From an uncultured Pseudomonadota bacterium (GTDB lineage: Bacteria > Pseudomonadota > Alphaproteobacteria > Rs-D84), in the NCBI GenBank assembly GCA_902781465.1, contig CACZJK010000005.1:1-41446 (forward strand): a stretch of 41,446 nucleotides of DNA. The letters run 5' to 3'. The notes beneath the pieces are model-generated. The model saw nothing but the letters and a program-made list of their open reading frames with translations. It was not told where the DNA came from and ran no database searches. Positions 23,380 through 31,927 of this stretch are shown in pieces. The position numbers and the translations under genes were made by a program. Within the stretch, counting starts at the first letter, position 1, and every line of letters begins with the position of its first letter.

Positions 23380-23533
23380 TTAAATTCCTTTTATTTTGTT
23401 GTATTTGTTCTGTTTGATTTATTTGATTTTGAAAATTTTGTATTTCACATTTTGATTTACCAATCGTTTTTCCATAAAAAAATGCGCCTGTTATTATGGC
23501 GCATATCAACATTATTAAATAAAGCCTTGCCAT
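23306..23533 (-). CDS. Small type II membrane protein, candidate inner-membrane spanin (Rz-like)
   Basis: 75 residues. N-terminal transmembrane helix (about 3-23: LYLIMLICAIITGAFFYG), then a Gln/Asn-rich coiled coil (CEIQNFQNQINQTEQIQQN) and a basic end (VRDIRRILRDKY). Length, topology and the overlapping downstream lipoprotein fit an i-spanin. ATG 23533 is chosen, with AAAGG about 9 nt upstream. It follows rho on the same strand after the rho terminator. No holin, endolysin or phage gene lies nearby. It could be a domesticated or leftover lysis gene. Confidence 0.6.
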   Translation of the reverse strand: MARLYLIMLICAIITGAFFYGKTIGKSKCEIQNFQNQINQTEQIQQNKRNLNETVYKTGVRDIRRILRDKYTIAE

Positions 23534-23548
23534 TATAAAAACCTTTAT

Positions 23549-23576
23549 TAAAAAACCGCCCATCGGGCGGCTTTAT
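23549..23576 (-). terminator. rho terminator
   Basis: GCCGCCC GAT GGGCGG followed by TTTTTT on the minus strand, directly behind the rho stop. Confidence 0.85.
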
Positions 23577-24845
23577 TTACTGATTCATTGAATTAAAGAA
23601 ATCATCATTTGTTTTTGTTAAACGTAATTTATCCAACAAGAATTCCATTGCCTCCAATGTTCCCATCGGATTAATTATACGACGCAAAACATACATCTTT
23701 GATAATTTGTCTTTGGAAACCAAAAGGTCTTCTTTACGCGTTCCTGATTTGGTAATATCAATCGCAGGATATACACGTTTATCAGACAATTTACGATCCA
23801 AAACAATTTCACTGTTACCGGTTCCTTTGAATTCTTCGAAAACAACTTCGTCCATTTTGGAGCCTGTATCAATCAAAGCAGTCGCAATAATAGTCAAAGA
23901 ACCACCGCCTTCGATATTACGTGCCGCACCAAAGAAACGCTTTGGACGCTGTAAAGCATACGCATCAACACCACCGGTTAAAACCTTTCCACTGGATGGA
24001 ACAACGGTATTGTATGCACGTCCCAAACGAGTAATCGAATCCAGCAAAATCACAACGTCTTGTCCTGCTTCGACCAAACGTTTGGCTTTTTCAATAACCA
24101 TTTCTGCAACCTGGATATGACGTGTCGCAGGTTCATCAAAAGTCGAAGAAATAACTTCACCACGAACACTGCGTTGCATATCTGTCACTTCTTCTGGACG
24201 TTCATCAATTAAAAGAACTATCAATTTAACATCTGGGTAATTTGTTGCAATTGAATGCGCAATATTTTGCAACATAATTGTCTTACCTGTTCTTGGTGGC
24301 GCAACAATAAGCGAACGCTGACCTTTACCGGTTGGTGAAATCAAATCGATTACACGCGCAGATAAATTACGTCCTTTGTCGGTATCGTCTGGAACTTCCA
24401 TTTGTAATCTTTCATCAGGATATAATGGTGTCATATCGTCAAAAGAAATACGATGACGCAATTTTTCAGGATCTTCACCGTTAACACGTTCAATAGTTTC
24501 CAACGCAAAATAACGTTCAGATTCATTTTGTGGGGCCTGAATTTGACCTTCGATATAATCACCAGTTTTCAAACCATACTTTTTAATTAAATTTGGTGAT
24601 ACATATAAATCATCTGGTCCCGCCAAATAATTGCTTTCTGGTGCACGTAAGAAACCAAAGCCATCTGGCAAGCGTTCCAAAACACCGTCCCCGATTAAAA
24701 CAATAGATTTATCCGCAGCATAAACACGCATAACTGCGAATCGTAATTGTTGAACATTTAATTGCGAAGGATTTTCAATCCCCATATCTTCTGCCATCTT
24801 CAACAATTGTTGAGGAGACTTTGTCTTTAATTCATTTACATGCAT
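23577..24845 (-). CDS. rho: Transcription termination factor Rho
   Basis: 422 residues, full length. It has an N-terminal helical domain, an RNA-binding cold-shock-like domain ([14 protein letters not shown], then DDLYVSP), P-loop APPRTGKT, the Walker B region [16 protein letters not shown] and Q/R-loops in [16 protein letters not shown]. It acts as a hexameric RNA helicase that ends transcription. It has its own strong promoter (24903-24931), a ~50-nt leader containing an ACGAA/TTCGT hairpin, and a terminator. Confidence 0.98.
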   Translation of the reverse strand: MHVNELKTKSPQQLLKMAEDMGIENPSQLNVQQLRFAVMRVYAADKSIVLIGDGVLERLPDGFGFLRAPESNYLAGPDDLYVSPNLIKKYGLKTGDYIEGQIQAPQNESERYFALETIERVNGEDPEKLRHRISFDDMTPLYPDERLQMEVPDDTDKGRNLSARVIDLISPTGKGQRSLIVAPPRTGKTIMLQNIAHSIATNYPDVKLIVLLIDERPEEVTDMQRSVRGEVISSTFDEPATRHIQVAEMVIEKAKRLVEAGQDVVILLDSITRLGRAYNTVVPSSGKVLTGGVDAYALQRPKRFFGAARNIEGGGSLTIIATALIDTGSKMDEVVFEEFKGTGNSEIVLDRKLSDKRVYPAIDITKSGTRKEDLLVSKDKLSKMYVLRRIINPMGTLEAMEFLLDKLRLTKTNDDFFNSMNQ

Positions 24846-24902
24846 AAAAAAAACCTTTTTGTGGAAATCGCAAACGAAGAATTTCGTCGCTTTGATACGG
24901 TT

Positions 24903-24931
24903 ATTATAGATAAAAACAGTAAAAAAGTCAA
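24903..24931 (-). promoter_or_regulatory. rho promoter
   Basis: TTGACT (24926-24931), 17 nt, TATAAT (24903-24908) on the minus strand. Confidence 0.85.
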
Positions 24932-24940
24932 GAGGCTAAA

Positions 24941-24963
24941 CAAAAGTGGCCGAACACGGCCAC
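24941..24963 (-). terminator. Terminator of the 49-residue gene
   Basis: GTGGCCG TGTT CGGCCAC then TTTTGTTT on the minus strand, 23 nt behind the stop of the small gene. Confidence 0.85.
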
Positions 24964-24985
24964 CAAATTTTTCACACAAAACGCA

Positions 24986-25135
24986 TTATTTTTCCAATTC
25001 AGAATTTCCAAGAATAACATCACGTTTTTTGAATTCTGCAGCAAAATTAACAGGTTTCATTTTTTCAACAGCACTTTTGAAACCCGCGGTTTTCGCGTTT
25101 TCTGTTGCTTTTTTAAAAGACTCTGTCTTAGCCAT
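24986..25135 (-). CDS. Small basic protein, 49 residues
   Basis: Begins MAKTESFKKATENAKTAGFK and ends LGNSELEK. It is Lys/Ala-rich and probably helical, without a signal peptide or Cys. Support comes from expression signals. A near-consensus promoter TTGACA-17-TATTAT lies at 25178-25206, AAAAGG lies 8 nt before the ATG, and a strong terminator sits 23 nt behind the stop. It is therefore a complete, probably highly expressed single-gene unit. The family is not recognised. A small nucleoid, phasin-like or ribosome-associated protein is possible, but this is a guess. Confidence 0.78.
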   Translation of the reverse strand: MAKTESFKKATENAKTAGFKSAVEKMKPVNFAAEFKKRDVILGNSELEK

Positions 25136-25177
25136 TTTTATACCTTTTGCGCTTCATCTCTCTATAAATCAATACTG

Positions 25178-25206
25178 ATAATATACTAAACAATATTTTT
25201 TGTCAA
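25178..25206 (-). promoter_or_regulatory. Near-consensus promoter of the 49-residue gene
   Basis: TTGACA (25201-25206), 17 nt, TATTAT (25178-25183) on the minus strand. A second TTGACA lies 12 nt further upstream. Confidence 0.85.
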
Positions 25207-25226
25207 GTATATTTGTCAATATTTTT

Positions 25227-26618
25227 TTATAACATTTCCACCCCACATTCTTCACAATCGCCTGTTTCAGTATATTCTTCAACGACGATTGGTGCTGGTT
25301 GTACAGGTTCTGTATAATGAACTTCTTTCACAACACGAACGCGACGATTTTCAGCATTTGGTGTATTGTTTGGTGTTGGGACTTTCAAATCTTCTTCGCC
25401 CGCAGATACTGCGATTATTTGAGAAGATGGAATTCCATATTCAATCAGCATTTTTTGAACGGCTTCTGCGCGACGTCCACCAAGTGCATAGTTATAAGAA
25501 CTTGATCCCGCTGTATCAGTATGACCAACCACAGATACTTTTACATTTTTATTAGCCTGGGTTGTTTCTGCCAATTTTCTGATTAATTCTTCGTATTCAG
25601 GTTTAATTTTTGATTTATCAAAATCAAATCTGACTTCAAAGATTTCTTCCATAACGTGTTGTTTTGGTTCTAATGGAATCTGTTGCACTTTGATAACTGT
25701 TTTGTCTGTGTTATTTCCCATGGCATCTAAACGCGCATTTATTGCAGCCAATTCAGCACGCATCGCCATCATCATTTCTACAAATTCATCTTTTGATACA
25801 TAATCGCCTTCTGCACCTGTCGCATTGATAACATCGTCACCAGTGGTTGCATTTTCGTCACCACCATAAATATTTTGGTTAAATACCATTGGTGTCACAG
25901 GCACAGGTTGAACCAAATTGCTCGGGATATTTACATTATTAACAATTACAACACCTTCACGTGAACGTGACGCACCTGCCATAGCATTCAAACGACGTGT
26001 TTCAGGATAATATTTTTCTTCTGCAACTTTCGGCGCAAGGTTTTCAGATTTTACTTTTGTTGGAGCAACAACTTTACCCATTGAACAATCTTTCAAAGTT
26101 TGCATTGTTGTTTCAAAACGTGCCTTGCATTCCGCCGCCGTTGCATTTTGGCCACTGGCTGCCGCAGATATCCAACAATCAAATTTAGCCTGGGCTTCTG
26201 CCGCCAATTGAGGTTGCATCTGTGCTGCATCACCCTTTAATTCATTTATCAAATCATTATAGGCAGTATAGACTTCAAATCTTTCACTTTCATTTTCAAT
26301 TTGCCAATTATCTAAACTTTCAGGGAAAGGCATTTCGCCAGAAAACGCACCAATTGCCTTTTGCGCAAATAATTCTGCGACATCAGGATAACCACTGGTT
26401 CTGGCGTTATAAATAGCATACGAACGATAATTCATCGCCAATTGATTTAAAAAGGAATCCTGATGTGGTGCATCATTAACATTTAAATTTTCAACATATT
26501 CCACCGCCGGCATTTCATATTCAGCATTTTGCACATCGTTTCCAGTTGTCCCCATACAACCAGCCAAAGCAATAGCCGACATCAGAGATAAAGTTGATAA
26601 ATAACACTTGTTTTTCAT
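25227..26618 (-). CDS. OmpA-family outer-membrane lipoprotein
   Basis: 463 residues. Lipoprotein signal ALAGC (Cys20 or so) after MKNKCYLST. A helical, Glu/Ala-rich N-terminal region about 40-190 with three Cys follows, then a linker and a short coiled coil (FVEMMMAMRAELAAINARL). The C-terminal OmpA-like domain has VRFDFDKSKIKPEYEELI, VVGHTDTAG, YNYALGGRRAEAV and NRRVRVV, the peptidoglycan-binding signature. The C-terminal tail with CEEC is unusual. ATG 26618 is chosen for the signal sequence and AAGGAAAGG. A Pal-like role in tethering the outer membrane is likely, but no tol genes are adjacent. Confidence 0.9.
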   Translation of the reverse strand: MKNKCYLSTLSLMSAIALAGCMGTTGNDVQNAEYEMPAVEYVENLNVNDAPHQDSFLNQLAMNYRSYAIYNARTSGYPDVAELFAQKAIGAFSGEMPFPESLDNWQIENESERFEVYTAYNDLINELKGDAAQMQPQLAAEAQAKFDCWISAAASGQNATAAECKARFETTMQTLKDCSMGKVVAPTKVKSENLAPKVAEEKYYPETRRLNAMAGASRSREGVVIVNNVNIPSNLVQPVPVTPMVFNQNIYGGDENATTGDDVINATGAEGDYVSKDEFVEMMMAMRAELAAINARLDAMGNNTDKTVIKVQQIPLEPKQHVMEEIFEVRFDFDKSKIKPEYEELIRKLAETTQANKNVKVSVVGHTDTAGSSSYNYALGGRRAEAVQKMLIEYGIPSSQIIAVSAGEEDLKVPTPNNTPNAENRRVRVVKEVHYTEPVQPAPIVVEEYTETGDCEECGVEML

Positions 26619-26651
26619 AACAGATTCCTTTCCTTGTTTAATATCAAGATA

Positions 26652-26680
26652 ATTATACATTTTTTTGAAAATTGAGTAAA
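26652..26680 (-). promoter_or_regulatory. Promoter of the OmpA-family lipoprotein
   Basis: TTTACT (26675-26680), 17 nt, TATAAT (26652-26657) on the minus strand. Confidence 0.65.
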
Positions 26681-26683
26681 GCG

Positions 26684-26709
26684 AAAAAAGCACATAAATT
26701 GTGCTTTTT
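26684..26709 (-). terminator. Terminator of the 26715-27500 gene
   Basis: AAAGCACA hairpin with TTGTGCTTTTT, at the stop of the exported-protein gene. Confidence 0.75.
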
Positions 26710-26714
26710 ACATA

Positions 26715-27500
26715 TTATTTATCCAACATCTGTGTCGCCATAGACCCAAGCGAAGGCAACATAGATTTGAAATCACCACTGCCCCCCATCGAAGATACCG
26801 CTTCAAGAACAGACGCAGTTCCCGCAGCACCAGTTGATTGACCAACACTGCCAAGGGTTTGAGTTAAGAATCCACCGTACAATTCACGCTTTGCCGCCGC
26901 CAATTTTGCAGGTGCACATCGCTGTGCTTTTTCTTTTAACTTTGCAACCTTCTTAGCCTCTGATTTAGTATAATCTTCATCGCTGAATGGAATTTTCCCG
27001 AATATGTCATATATGTTTGACACCGTTGTGCATTTTTTACTGTTTCCATCTTCGCATTTCTGTGCGGAACTGGCCTTTGGAAAATTATACCAAACAGTAT
27101 CTTGGTCAGTCGAACTGTAAAACATATCATAACAAGTTTCGTTTTTGTCCGCATATTTTATAAAATTACCGTATCCACCCGGACACTTATCACCAAGACC
27201 GCTGGCCGCACTTTCTGCGGTCACTTCACCCAGTTTTGCCCACTCTTTAACCAAATCATTGACAGTATTTAATTCATCAGAAGTTGGCGCACAATCAGCA
27301 CTTAATTGTTGTTGTTGGGCCTGAAGAGCCTTTACATTGGCGACCAAACCAATAACTGATGGCAACAAACTGGTTGCAGATTCCACAGCCTCTGTCTTTT
27401 TTGTCGCTACTGGTGCAGCCTTTTTAATATTGACCGCCGCCTGTGACTGCATCGTCAAGGCACATACGAAAATTGTAAAGATAGATAATAATCTTTTCAT
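26715..27500 (-). CDS. Exported protein of unknown function
   Basis: 261 residues. Signal peptide 1-21 (ending SQAA). A helical Gln-rich segment (about 55-75) follows. The central region has Cys residues and CYDMFYSSTDQDTVWYNFP, then a Lys-rich helix, and a Gly/Ser-rich C-terminus (SVGQSTGAAGTASVLEAVSS). GAGAGAG stands right before the ATG, as with several other envelope genes here. It is a single gene with its own terminator. No family recognised. General resemblance to the Cys-rich exported proteins at 6003-10034 is loose. Confidence 0.72.
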   Translation of the reverse strand: MKRLLSIFTIFVCALTMQSQAAVNIKKAAPVATKKTEAVESATSLLPSVIGLVANVKALQAQQQQLSADCAPTSDELNTVNDLVKEWAKLGEVTAESAASGLGDKCPGGYGNFIKYADKNETCYDMFYSSTDQDTVWYNFPKASSAQKCEDGNSKKCTTVSNIYDIFGKIPFSDEDYTKSEAKKVAKLKEKAQRCAPAKLAAAKRELYGGFLTQTLGSVGQSTGAAGTASVLEAVSSMGGSGDFKSMLPSLGSMATQMLDK

Positions 27501-27550
27501 CTCTCTCGGGGTTATTATATCACAAAAAAAAGATTATATAAATATAAAAA

Positions 27551-27579
27551 TTGCATTTTTATTTATAAATGGCTAAACT
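27551..27579 (+). promoter_or_regulatory. Promoter implying leaderless lptC mRNA
   Basis: TTGCAT (27551-27556), 17 nt, TAAACT (27574-27579). The expected start falls at about 27586-27587, on or next to the ATG at 27587, and no Shine-Dalgarno is present. Confidence 0.5.
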
Positions 27580-27586
27580 GTGATTG

Positions 27587-28066
27587 ATGCAAAACAATCA
27601 ACGCAATTTTATTATTATATCAAAGCACAAACGCCTTACCCGCCTTTGGCAGTTTTTCTTTACTGGCTGGGGCTTGGTGATGGTTGCAGTATTAGTGGCC
27701 GCATCGTTTTTCACAAAACAAATTTTATGGACACCGATAAGCGCGATAAATATGCGCGATGTGGTAACTAACCAATTCAAAATGACAAACGCATCTTTCG
27801 TTGGCATAGATAAAGACGGAAATCCTTTCAAGATTCAGGCTGTATCTGGTCGCAAAGAATATAACAAACCTGATATTATCTTCCTTGAAAAACCGTCTGG
27901 TACAATCGCACGCACAGCCCAAGGCAAAAAGATTACAGATAAAGTTTCGGCCGCGCGTGGTCAATTTAATCTTAAAAACAAAGAATTAAATTTGAACGGA
28001 AATGTTCGCGTTGATTCCAGCAACGGCGATAAAATTTTAACAGACGAAATGGTGATACAATTATGA
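27587..28066 (+). CDS. lptC: LPS export protein LptC
   Basis: 159 residues. N-terminal membrane anchor (about 20-43: LWQFFFTGWGLVMVAVLVAASFF cut across its core), then a beta-jellyroll with MTNASFVGIDKDGNPFKI and LNLNGNVRVDSSNG typical of LptC. It receives lipopolysaccharide from LptB2FG and passes it to LptA. ATG 27587 is preferred; a TTG directly before it is the only other option. It overlaps lptB by 4 nt (ATGA). lptA, often placed between lptC and lptB, is absent here. Confidence 0.85.
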   Translation: MQNNQRNFIIISKHKRLTRLWQFFFTGWGLVMVAVLVAASFFTKQILWTPISAINMRDVVTNQFKMTNASFVGIDKDGNPFKIQAVSGRKEYNKPDIIFLEKPSGTIARTAQGKKITDKVSAARGQFNLKNKELNLNGNVRVDSSNGDKILTDEMVIQL

Positions 28067-28794
28067 TAAAAAAATCAGTATTAAAAGTTGAACATTTATC
28101 AAAAAACTATGGCAAACGTGTTGTTTTGCGCGATATATCCTTAATTGCCAACCAGGGCGAATCTGTTGGATTATTGGGGCCGAACGGCGCCGGAAAAACA
28201 ACAGCGTTTTATTGTATTACAGGCCAATTGGCGGCATCTGGTGGTCAAATATTTTTAAATTCCCAGGATATTACACACTTGCCTTTTTATCAACGTTCGC
28301 GTCTTCATATTGGTTATTTGCCACAGGAAAACAGTGTTTTTCGCGGCCTGTCTGTCGAAGATAACATTATGGCGGTTCTTGAAATAGTTGAACCGAATCA
28401 GAAAAAACGTGAAGAAAAACTTAATGCACTTTTGGATGAATTTTCGATTGCATTTTTGCGCAAAAGCCCTGCGACCGCGTTATCAGGTGGTGAAAGACGA
28501 CGCGTTGAAATTGCACGTGCCTTGGCCAATGATCCTAAATTTATTTTGTTGGACGAACCATTTGCCGGAATCGACCCTATCGCGGTTAATGAAATTCGTG
28601 AATTAGTATCCCAATTGAAACATCGTGGCCTTGGCGTTATTATCACAGACCACAATGTGCGCGAAACACTGGGCATCACAGACCGCAGTTATGTTTTGCA
28701 TGATGGGATGATTTTGAAACACGGAACAACTGACGAAATCGTCCAAGATGAAATGGTTAAAAAAGTTTATTTGGGCGAAAATTTCACTATGTAA
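28063..28794 (+). CDS. lptB: LPS export ABC transporter ATPase LptB
   Basis: 243 residues. Walker [10 protein letters not shown] (39-47), Q-loop LPQEN, signature [15 protein letters not shown] (140 on), Walker [14 protein letters not shown], switch [21 protein letters not shown] and the C-terminal VYLGENF are characteristic of LptB. It powers LPS extraction from the inner membrane. Coupled to lptC by an ATGA overlap; eno follows after 22 nt. Confidence 0.95.
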   Translation: MIKKSVLKVEHLSKNYGKRVVLRDISLIANQGESVGLLGPNGAGKTTAFYCITGQLAASGGQIFLNSQDITHLPFYQRSRLHIGYLPQENSVFRGLSVEDNIMAVLEIVEPNQKKREEKLNALLDEFSIAFLRKSPATALSGGERRRVEIARALANDPKFILLDEPFAGIDPIAVNEIRELVSQLKHRGLGVIITDHNVRETLGITDRSYVLHDGMILKHGTTDEIVQDEMVKKVYLGENFTM

Positions 28795-28816
28795 AATATA
28801 TAAAGGAAGGAAAAAT

Positions 28817-30079
28817 ATGTTCAGCATTGAAAAAGTTCATGCGCGTCAAATTATGGATTCGCGCGGAAATCCAACGGTAGAATGTGATATTTGGTTAAAC
28901 GGTGGTGCGTTTGGACGTGCATCTGTTCCATCTGGTGCTTCGACTGGTTCTTTCGAAGCATTGGAATTAAGGGATGGCGACAAATCTTATATGGGCAAAT
29001 CTGTATTCAAAGCGGTTCAAAATTTGAACGAAATTATCGCACCTGCGATTATTGGAATGGACGCTTTGAAACAGTCCGAAATAGATAATAAAATGTTGGA
29101 ATTGGACGGTACACCTAATAAAGAAAAATTGGGTGCTAATGCGATTTTATCAGTATCTTTGGCGGTTGCACATGCGGCGGCAAACGCACAAGAAATTCCA
29201 CTTTATAAACATATCGCAAATGTCTTTGGAAATGAAAACCCTTGTGTTTTGCCACGTCCAATGATGAACATTGTAAATGGTGGCGCACACGCTGATAATG
29301 GATTGGACGCCCAAGAATTTATGATTATTCCAAATGGTGCGAAAAATGAAACAGCAGCGATTCGTATGGGGTCAGAGATTTTTCATAATTTGAAATCTAT
29401 CTTGAAAAAATCGCATCATTCAACAAACGTTGGTGACGAAGGCGGTTTTGCACCGAACTTTAACACATGTGTCGAAGCATTGGATACAATCGTTGATGCA
29501 ATCAAAGCGGCCGGCTATGTCCCAGGTTCTGACGTATCAATTGGTTTAGACGTCGCATCATCTGAATTTTATCGCGATGGTGTTTACCACTTTGAAGGCG
29601 CAACCAAAACCGCAGATGAAATGATTGAATTTTATAAAGAACTGATTTCACAATATCCAATTATATCTATCGAAGACGCTTTGGCCGAAGAAGATTGGGA
29701 AAACTGGAAAAAATTGACCGATGCAATTGGTGATAAATGTCAATTGGTTGGCGACGATTTATTTGTGACCAATCCGATTCGCTTAAAGAAAGGTATCGAA
29801 AGTAAATGCGCTAACGCGATATTGATAAAAGTAAATCAAATTGGTTCATTGACAGAAACCTTGACCGCGATTAAAATGGCACAAAACGCGAATTACGGTG
29901 TAATCGTTTCACACCGCAGCGGCGAAACCGAAGACACAACGATTGCAGATTTAGCAGTCGCAACAAATGCAGGCCAAATAAAAACTGGTTCCATGTCACG
30001 CACAGACCGTATGGCGAAATATAACCAGTTGATTCGTATCGAAGAAGAATTAGGCAACAACGCAAAATATGGAATATAA
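28817..30079 (+). CDS. eno: Enolase
   Basis: 420 residues. Conserved blocks: [79 protein letters not shown] and [17 protein letters not shown], covering the Mg-binding and catalytic residues. It converts 2-phosphoglycerate to phosphoenolpyruvate. ATG 28817 has AAGGAAGG upstream and gives the canonical N-terminus. A small membrane protein gene begins at the base after its stop. Confidence 0.98.
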   Translation: MFSIEKVHARQIMDSRGNPTVECDIWLNGGAFGRASVPSGASTGSFEALELRDGDKSYMGKSVFKAVQNLNEIIAPAIIGMDALKQSEIDNKMLELDGTPNKEKLGANAILSVSLAVAHAAANAQEIPLYKHIANVFGNENPCVLPRPMMNIVNGGAHADNGLDAQEFMIIPNGAKNETAAIRMGSEIFHNLKSILKKSHHSTNVGDEGGFAPNFNTCVEALDTIVDAIKAAGYVPGSDVSIGLDVASSEFYRDGVYHFEGATKTADEMIEFYKELISQYPIISIEDALAEEDWENWKKLTDAIGDKCQLVGDDLFVTNPIRLKKGIESKCANAILIKVNQIGSLTETLTAIKMAQNANYGVIVSHRSGETEDTTIADLAVATNAGQIKTGSMSRTDRMAKYNQLIRIEEELGNNAKYGI

Positions 30080-30286
30080 ATGATACATTTGAACGATATT
30101 TTGTTGGTTTTGAAATATATTGTTGTTATCGCAATATTTATCGGTATTGTTTTGACACCGGTATATTTGGCGGCTGCCAACGATCGATCAAAGTATGATA
30201 ATATGCGAACACGTATGGGTTCAATAATGTTCGGCTGGTCTTTTATAGGATGGCTGTTCGCCCTGTTTATCGCAGCAAAAAAATAA
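30080..30286 (+). CDS. Small two-helix membrane protein, superinfection-immunity-like
   Basis: 68 residues: a hydrophobic helix (about 7-30), a charged loop (NDRSKYDNMRTRMG), and a second helix with FGWSFIGWLFALF. The GW..IGW..AL pattern is typical of the superinfection-immunity (Imm) type small membrane proteins, which in phages block DNA entry; chromosomal members are common and mostly unstudied. It starts immediately after the eno stop and shares its terminator. The role here is unknown. Confidence 0.7.
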   Translation: MIHLNDILLVLKYIVVIAIFIGIVLTPVYLAAANDRSKYDNMRTRMGSIMFGWSFIGWLFALFIAAKK

Positions 30287-30312
30287 AAAATGTCCCGTCG
30301 GGACATTTTTTT
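30284..30312. terminator. Bidirectional terminator
   Basis: AAAATGTCCC GTC GGGACATTTTTTT lies between the convergent eno unit and the 30311-30997 gene. Confidence 0.85.
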
Positions 30313-30997
30313 ATTGGTTATTAGTCTTTACACGCCAACCACCGAATACATAACCAGGCCTGCTTGGCGTTGGTGGTAAATCGAAAGTATTTCCAAAAAC
30401 ACACTGACTGGTGGTTGTATTTGTTCCATCGTCCCAGTTTATTGTTATTGTATTTGGTGCAAAAGTCCCATTTAACACATGTTCCATATTCATCGAACAG
30501 GTATTATGAACGTTTGCGGTGACACGCGTATTTTCACCCCTGATGATTCCTTGGGCGCGCGTAGTACTGAATGCAAAGGTTCCACCATTGCATGTATAAC
30601 CATCTGGGCAGTCATAACAAGTTGTCGCGTTTGCCGGTAAAAATTGTCCCGAAGCACAAGTAAAAGAACGCGGAACAGCATACATCCTTAAATGCGCGGT
30701 ATTTTCCGAACATAAATAAGAAACATCAGATGATATATAACCTGTTCTTGTTAAACCTTGGGCGCGTGTAGGACTGAAAATAAAAGTTCCACCATTGCAT
30801 ATATAACCACTTGGACAGGCATAACAAGTTATTGCATTTGCTGGTAAAAAATATCCTGATTCACATGTAAAAGTTTTTGGAATCGCATAAAGCCTTTTAT
30901 ATCCGGCCGCACCACACAAATTGGAAAAATCAGATATAACCTCTCCGAATGATGGAGATATAAAAACAGATAAAAATAAGCATACATATTTTTTCAT
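30311..30997 (-). CDS. Exported Cys-rich protein with duplicated Cys module and InlB-like repeat
   Basis: 228 residues. Signal peptide 1-18 (ending PSFG). It has two tandem copies of a ~65-residue module (YA(I/V)P(K/R).FTC, SG.FLPANA.TCY.CP, GY.CNGGTF.FS..RAQG), then FAPNTITINWDDGT and an InlB-like end (FDLPPTPSRPGYVFGGW). The internal duplication distinguishes it from the 150-residue paralog at 13801-14253. AAAAAGG precedes the ATG. It is the downstream gene of surface cassette 2, behind the repeat at 31033-31175. Probably surface-exposed. Confidence 0.82.
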   Translation of the reverse strand: MKKYVCLFLSVFISPSFGEVISDFSNLCGAAGYKRLYAIPKTFTCESGYFLPANAITCYACPSGYICNGGTFIFSPTRAQGLTRTGYISSDVSYLCSENTAHLRMYAVPRSFTCASGQFLPANATTCYDCPDGYTCNGGTFAFSTTRAQGIIRGENTRVTANVHNTCSMNMEHVLNGTFAPNTITINWDDGTNTTTSQCVFGNTFDLPPTPSRPGYVFGGWRVKTNNQ

Positions 30998-31032
30998 ATT
31001 TTAACCTTTTTTGGTTATACACCACCGCGGAC

Positions 31033-31175
31033 AGGTTCTCCCCCAATGTGGGGGAGTGCGGCGCAGCCGGAGGGGGTTATTCTGGTTCCTTTATTCATCC
31101 GAACGATTGGAACAATTGTTTTTTCCAACCCCCTCACCACTTCGTGGTCCCCTCCCCCACATTGGAGGAGAACCT
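31033..31175. repeat. REPIN-like inverted repeat
   Basis: 143 nt running AGGTTCTCCCCC...GGAGGAGAACCT. The arms hold GTGGGGGAGTGCGGCGCAGC and, inverted, CCCCTCCCCCACATTGGAGG; the interior includes CCACTTCGTGGT. It is the most complete copy in the window and lies between the two genes of cassette 2. Confidence 0.85.
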
Positions 31176-31179
31176 GCGT

Positions 31180-31325
31180 CGTTCCACGACCTTGGGTGCA
31201 CTGACCGATTTTTGGTCGGCCGCGCGGGCTCAATTTTCATTCCTCGCTATGCTTCGGTGAAAATTGGCCCAATAGTTTCACGCCACTTTCGTGCCTCGTC
31301 TTTCCGCCCCACGACACTTTGCGGG
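31180..31325. other. GC-rich hairpin-rich intergenic stretch
   Basis: No convincing gene. It contains CCGA TTTTTGG TCGG (about 31203-31217) and a 9-bp stem CAATTTTCA / TGAAAATTG around TTCCTCGCTATGCTTCGG (about 31230-31266), and is clearly richer in GC than its surroundings. It lies behind the stop of the 31330-31905 gene and may terminate it or belong to the repeat. Confidence 0.5.
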
Positions 31326-31329
31326 CACA

Positions 31330-31905
31330 TCATTGCGAAACCGAGCCAAACAACCCCACGCGCATCGCTTCGTTGAGCTGGACGGCGTTGCCACAGTTGT
31401 ACGAGCAATAAGAAGCGCAAGAGGACGCGGACCCGTAGTCGAAGTTGAACACCCAACGCGAAGCCACGGGTTCATATAAAACACTGCTGCCCGTCGGTGT
31501 AAATTCAGTAGCACGACACCAGCAATAGCGTCCAGAACCAGTTTCTGTATCAAGTCCTTCCCCATCCACAATATATTTATCATTTGGTGTTGGACTACAT
31601 AAAGAATCTCCATATACAGTTCCATAACTGAATGTGGTGCTCCACCTGTGAGTAGATTCATTTCGTGTATAACTTGACCCATTTATCGTTTTATCTAATG
31701 TTGATAAATCGTATATCGCCGGTTCCCATCCTTGAAAAGTATGTCCGAATCGTTCTGGTAATGTTGGCAACGTGATATCGCCACCAATTTCACAATTCGT
31801 TGTTTCGTATAATTTGCCATCAATATACCACTTGGTTGTTTGTGTTTCCGCCAAAGATATATGTGTTATAAGCAAACCATATAATATAAAAACAATTTTT
31901 TTCAT
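31330..31905 (-). CDS. Exported protein with N-terminal InlB-like module
   Basis: 191 residues. Signal peptide 1-18 (ending SLAE). The N-terminal module (KWYIDGKL, Cys, ITLPTLPERFGHTFQGWEP) matches that of the 14373-15110 protein. The rest differs: a WSTTFSYGTVYGD strand region, GRYCWCRATEFTP, and a Cys-rich end (SSCASYCSYNCG) followed by MRVGLFGSV. It lacks the LamG-like domain. ATG 31905 starts the signal peptide with GGGGGAAAGG just ahead; a 21-residue upstream extension is unlikely. It is the first gene behind leader RNA copy 3, whose terminator ends 23 nt before the ATG. Confidence 0.78.
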   Translation of the reverse strand: MKKIVFILYGLLITHISLAETQTTKWYIDGKLYETTNCEIGGDITLPTLPERFGHTFQGWEPAIYDLSTLDKTINGSSYTRNESTHRWSTTFSYGTVYGDSLCSPTPNDKYIVDGEGLDTETGSGRYCWCRATEFTPTGSSVLYEPVASRWVFNFDYGSASSCASYCSYNCGNAVQLNEAMRVGLFGSVSQ

Positions 31906-31927
31906 CCTTTCCCCCGTTTCGTTTTTG

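Noticed and set aside
31278..31682. Alternative frames across the end of the 31330-31905 gene
   Set aside because: They lack start signals. The frame with the signal peptide and InlB-like module is clearly the real one; the others arise from the GC-rich stretch.
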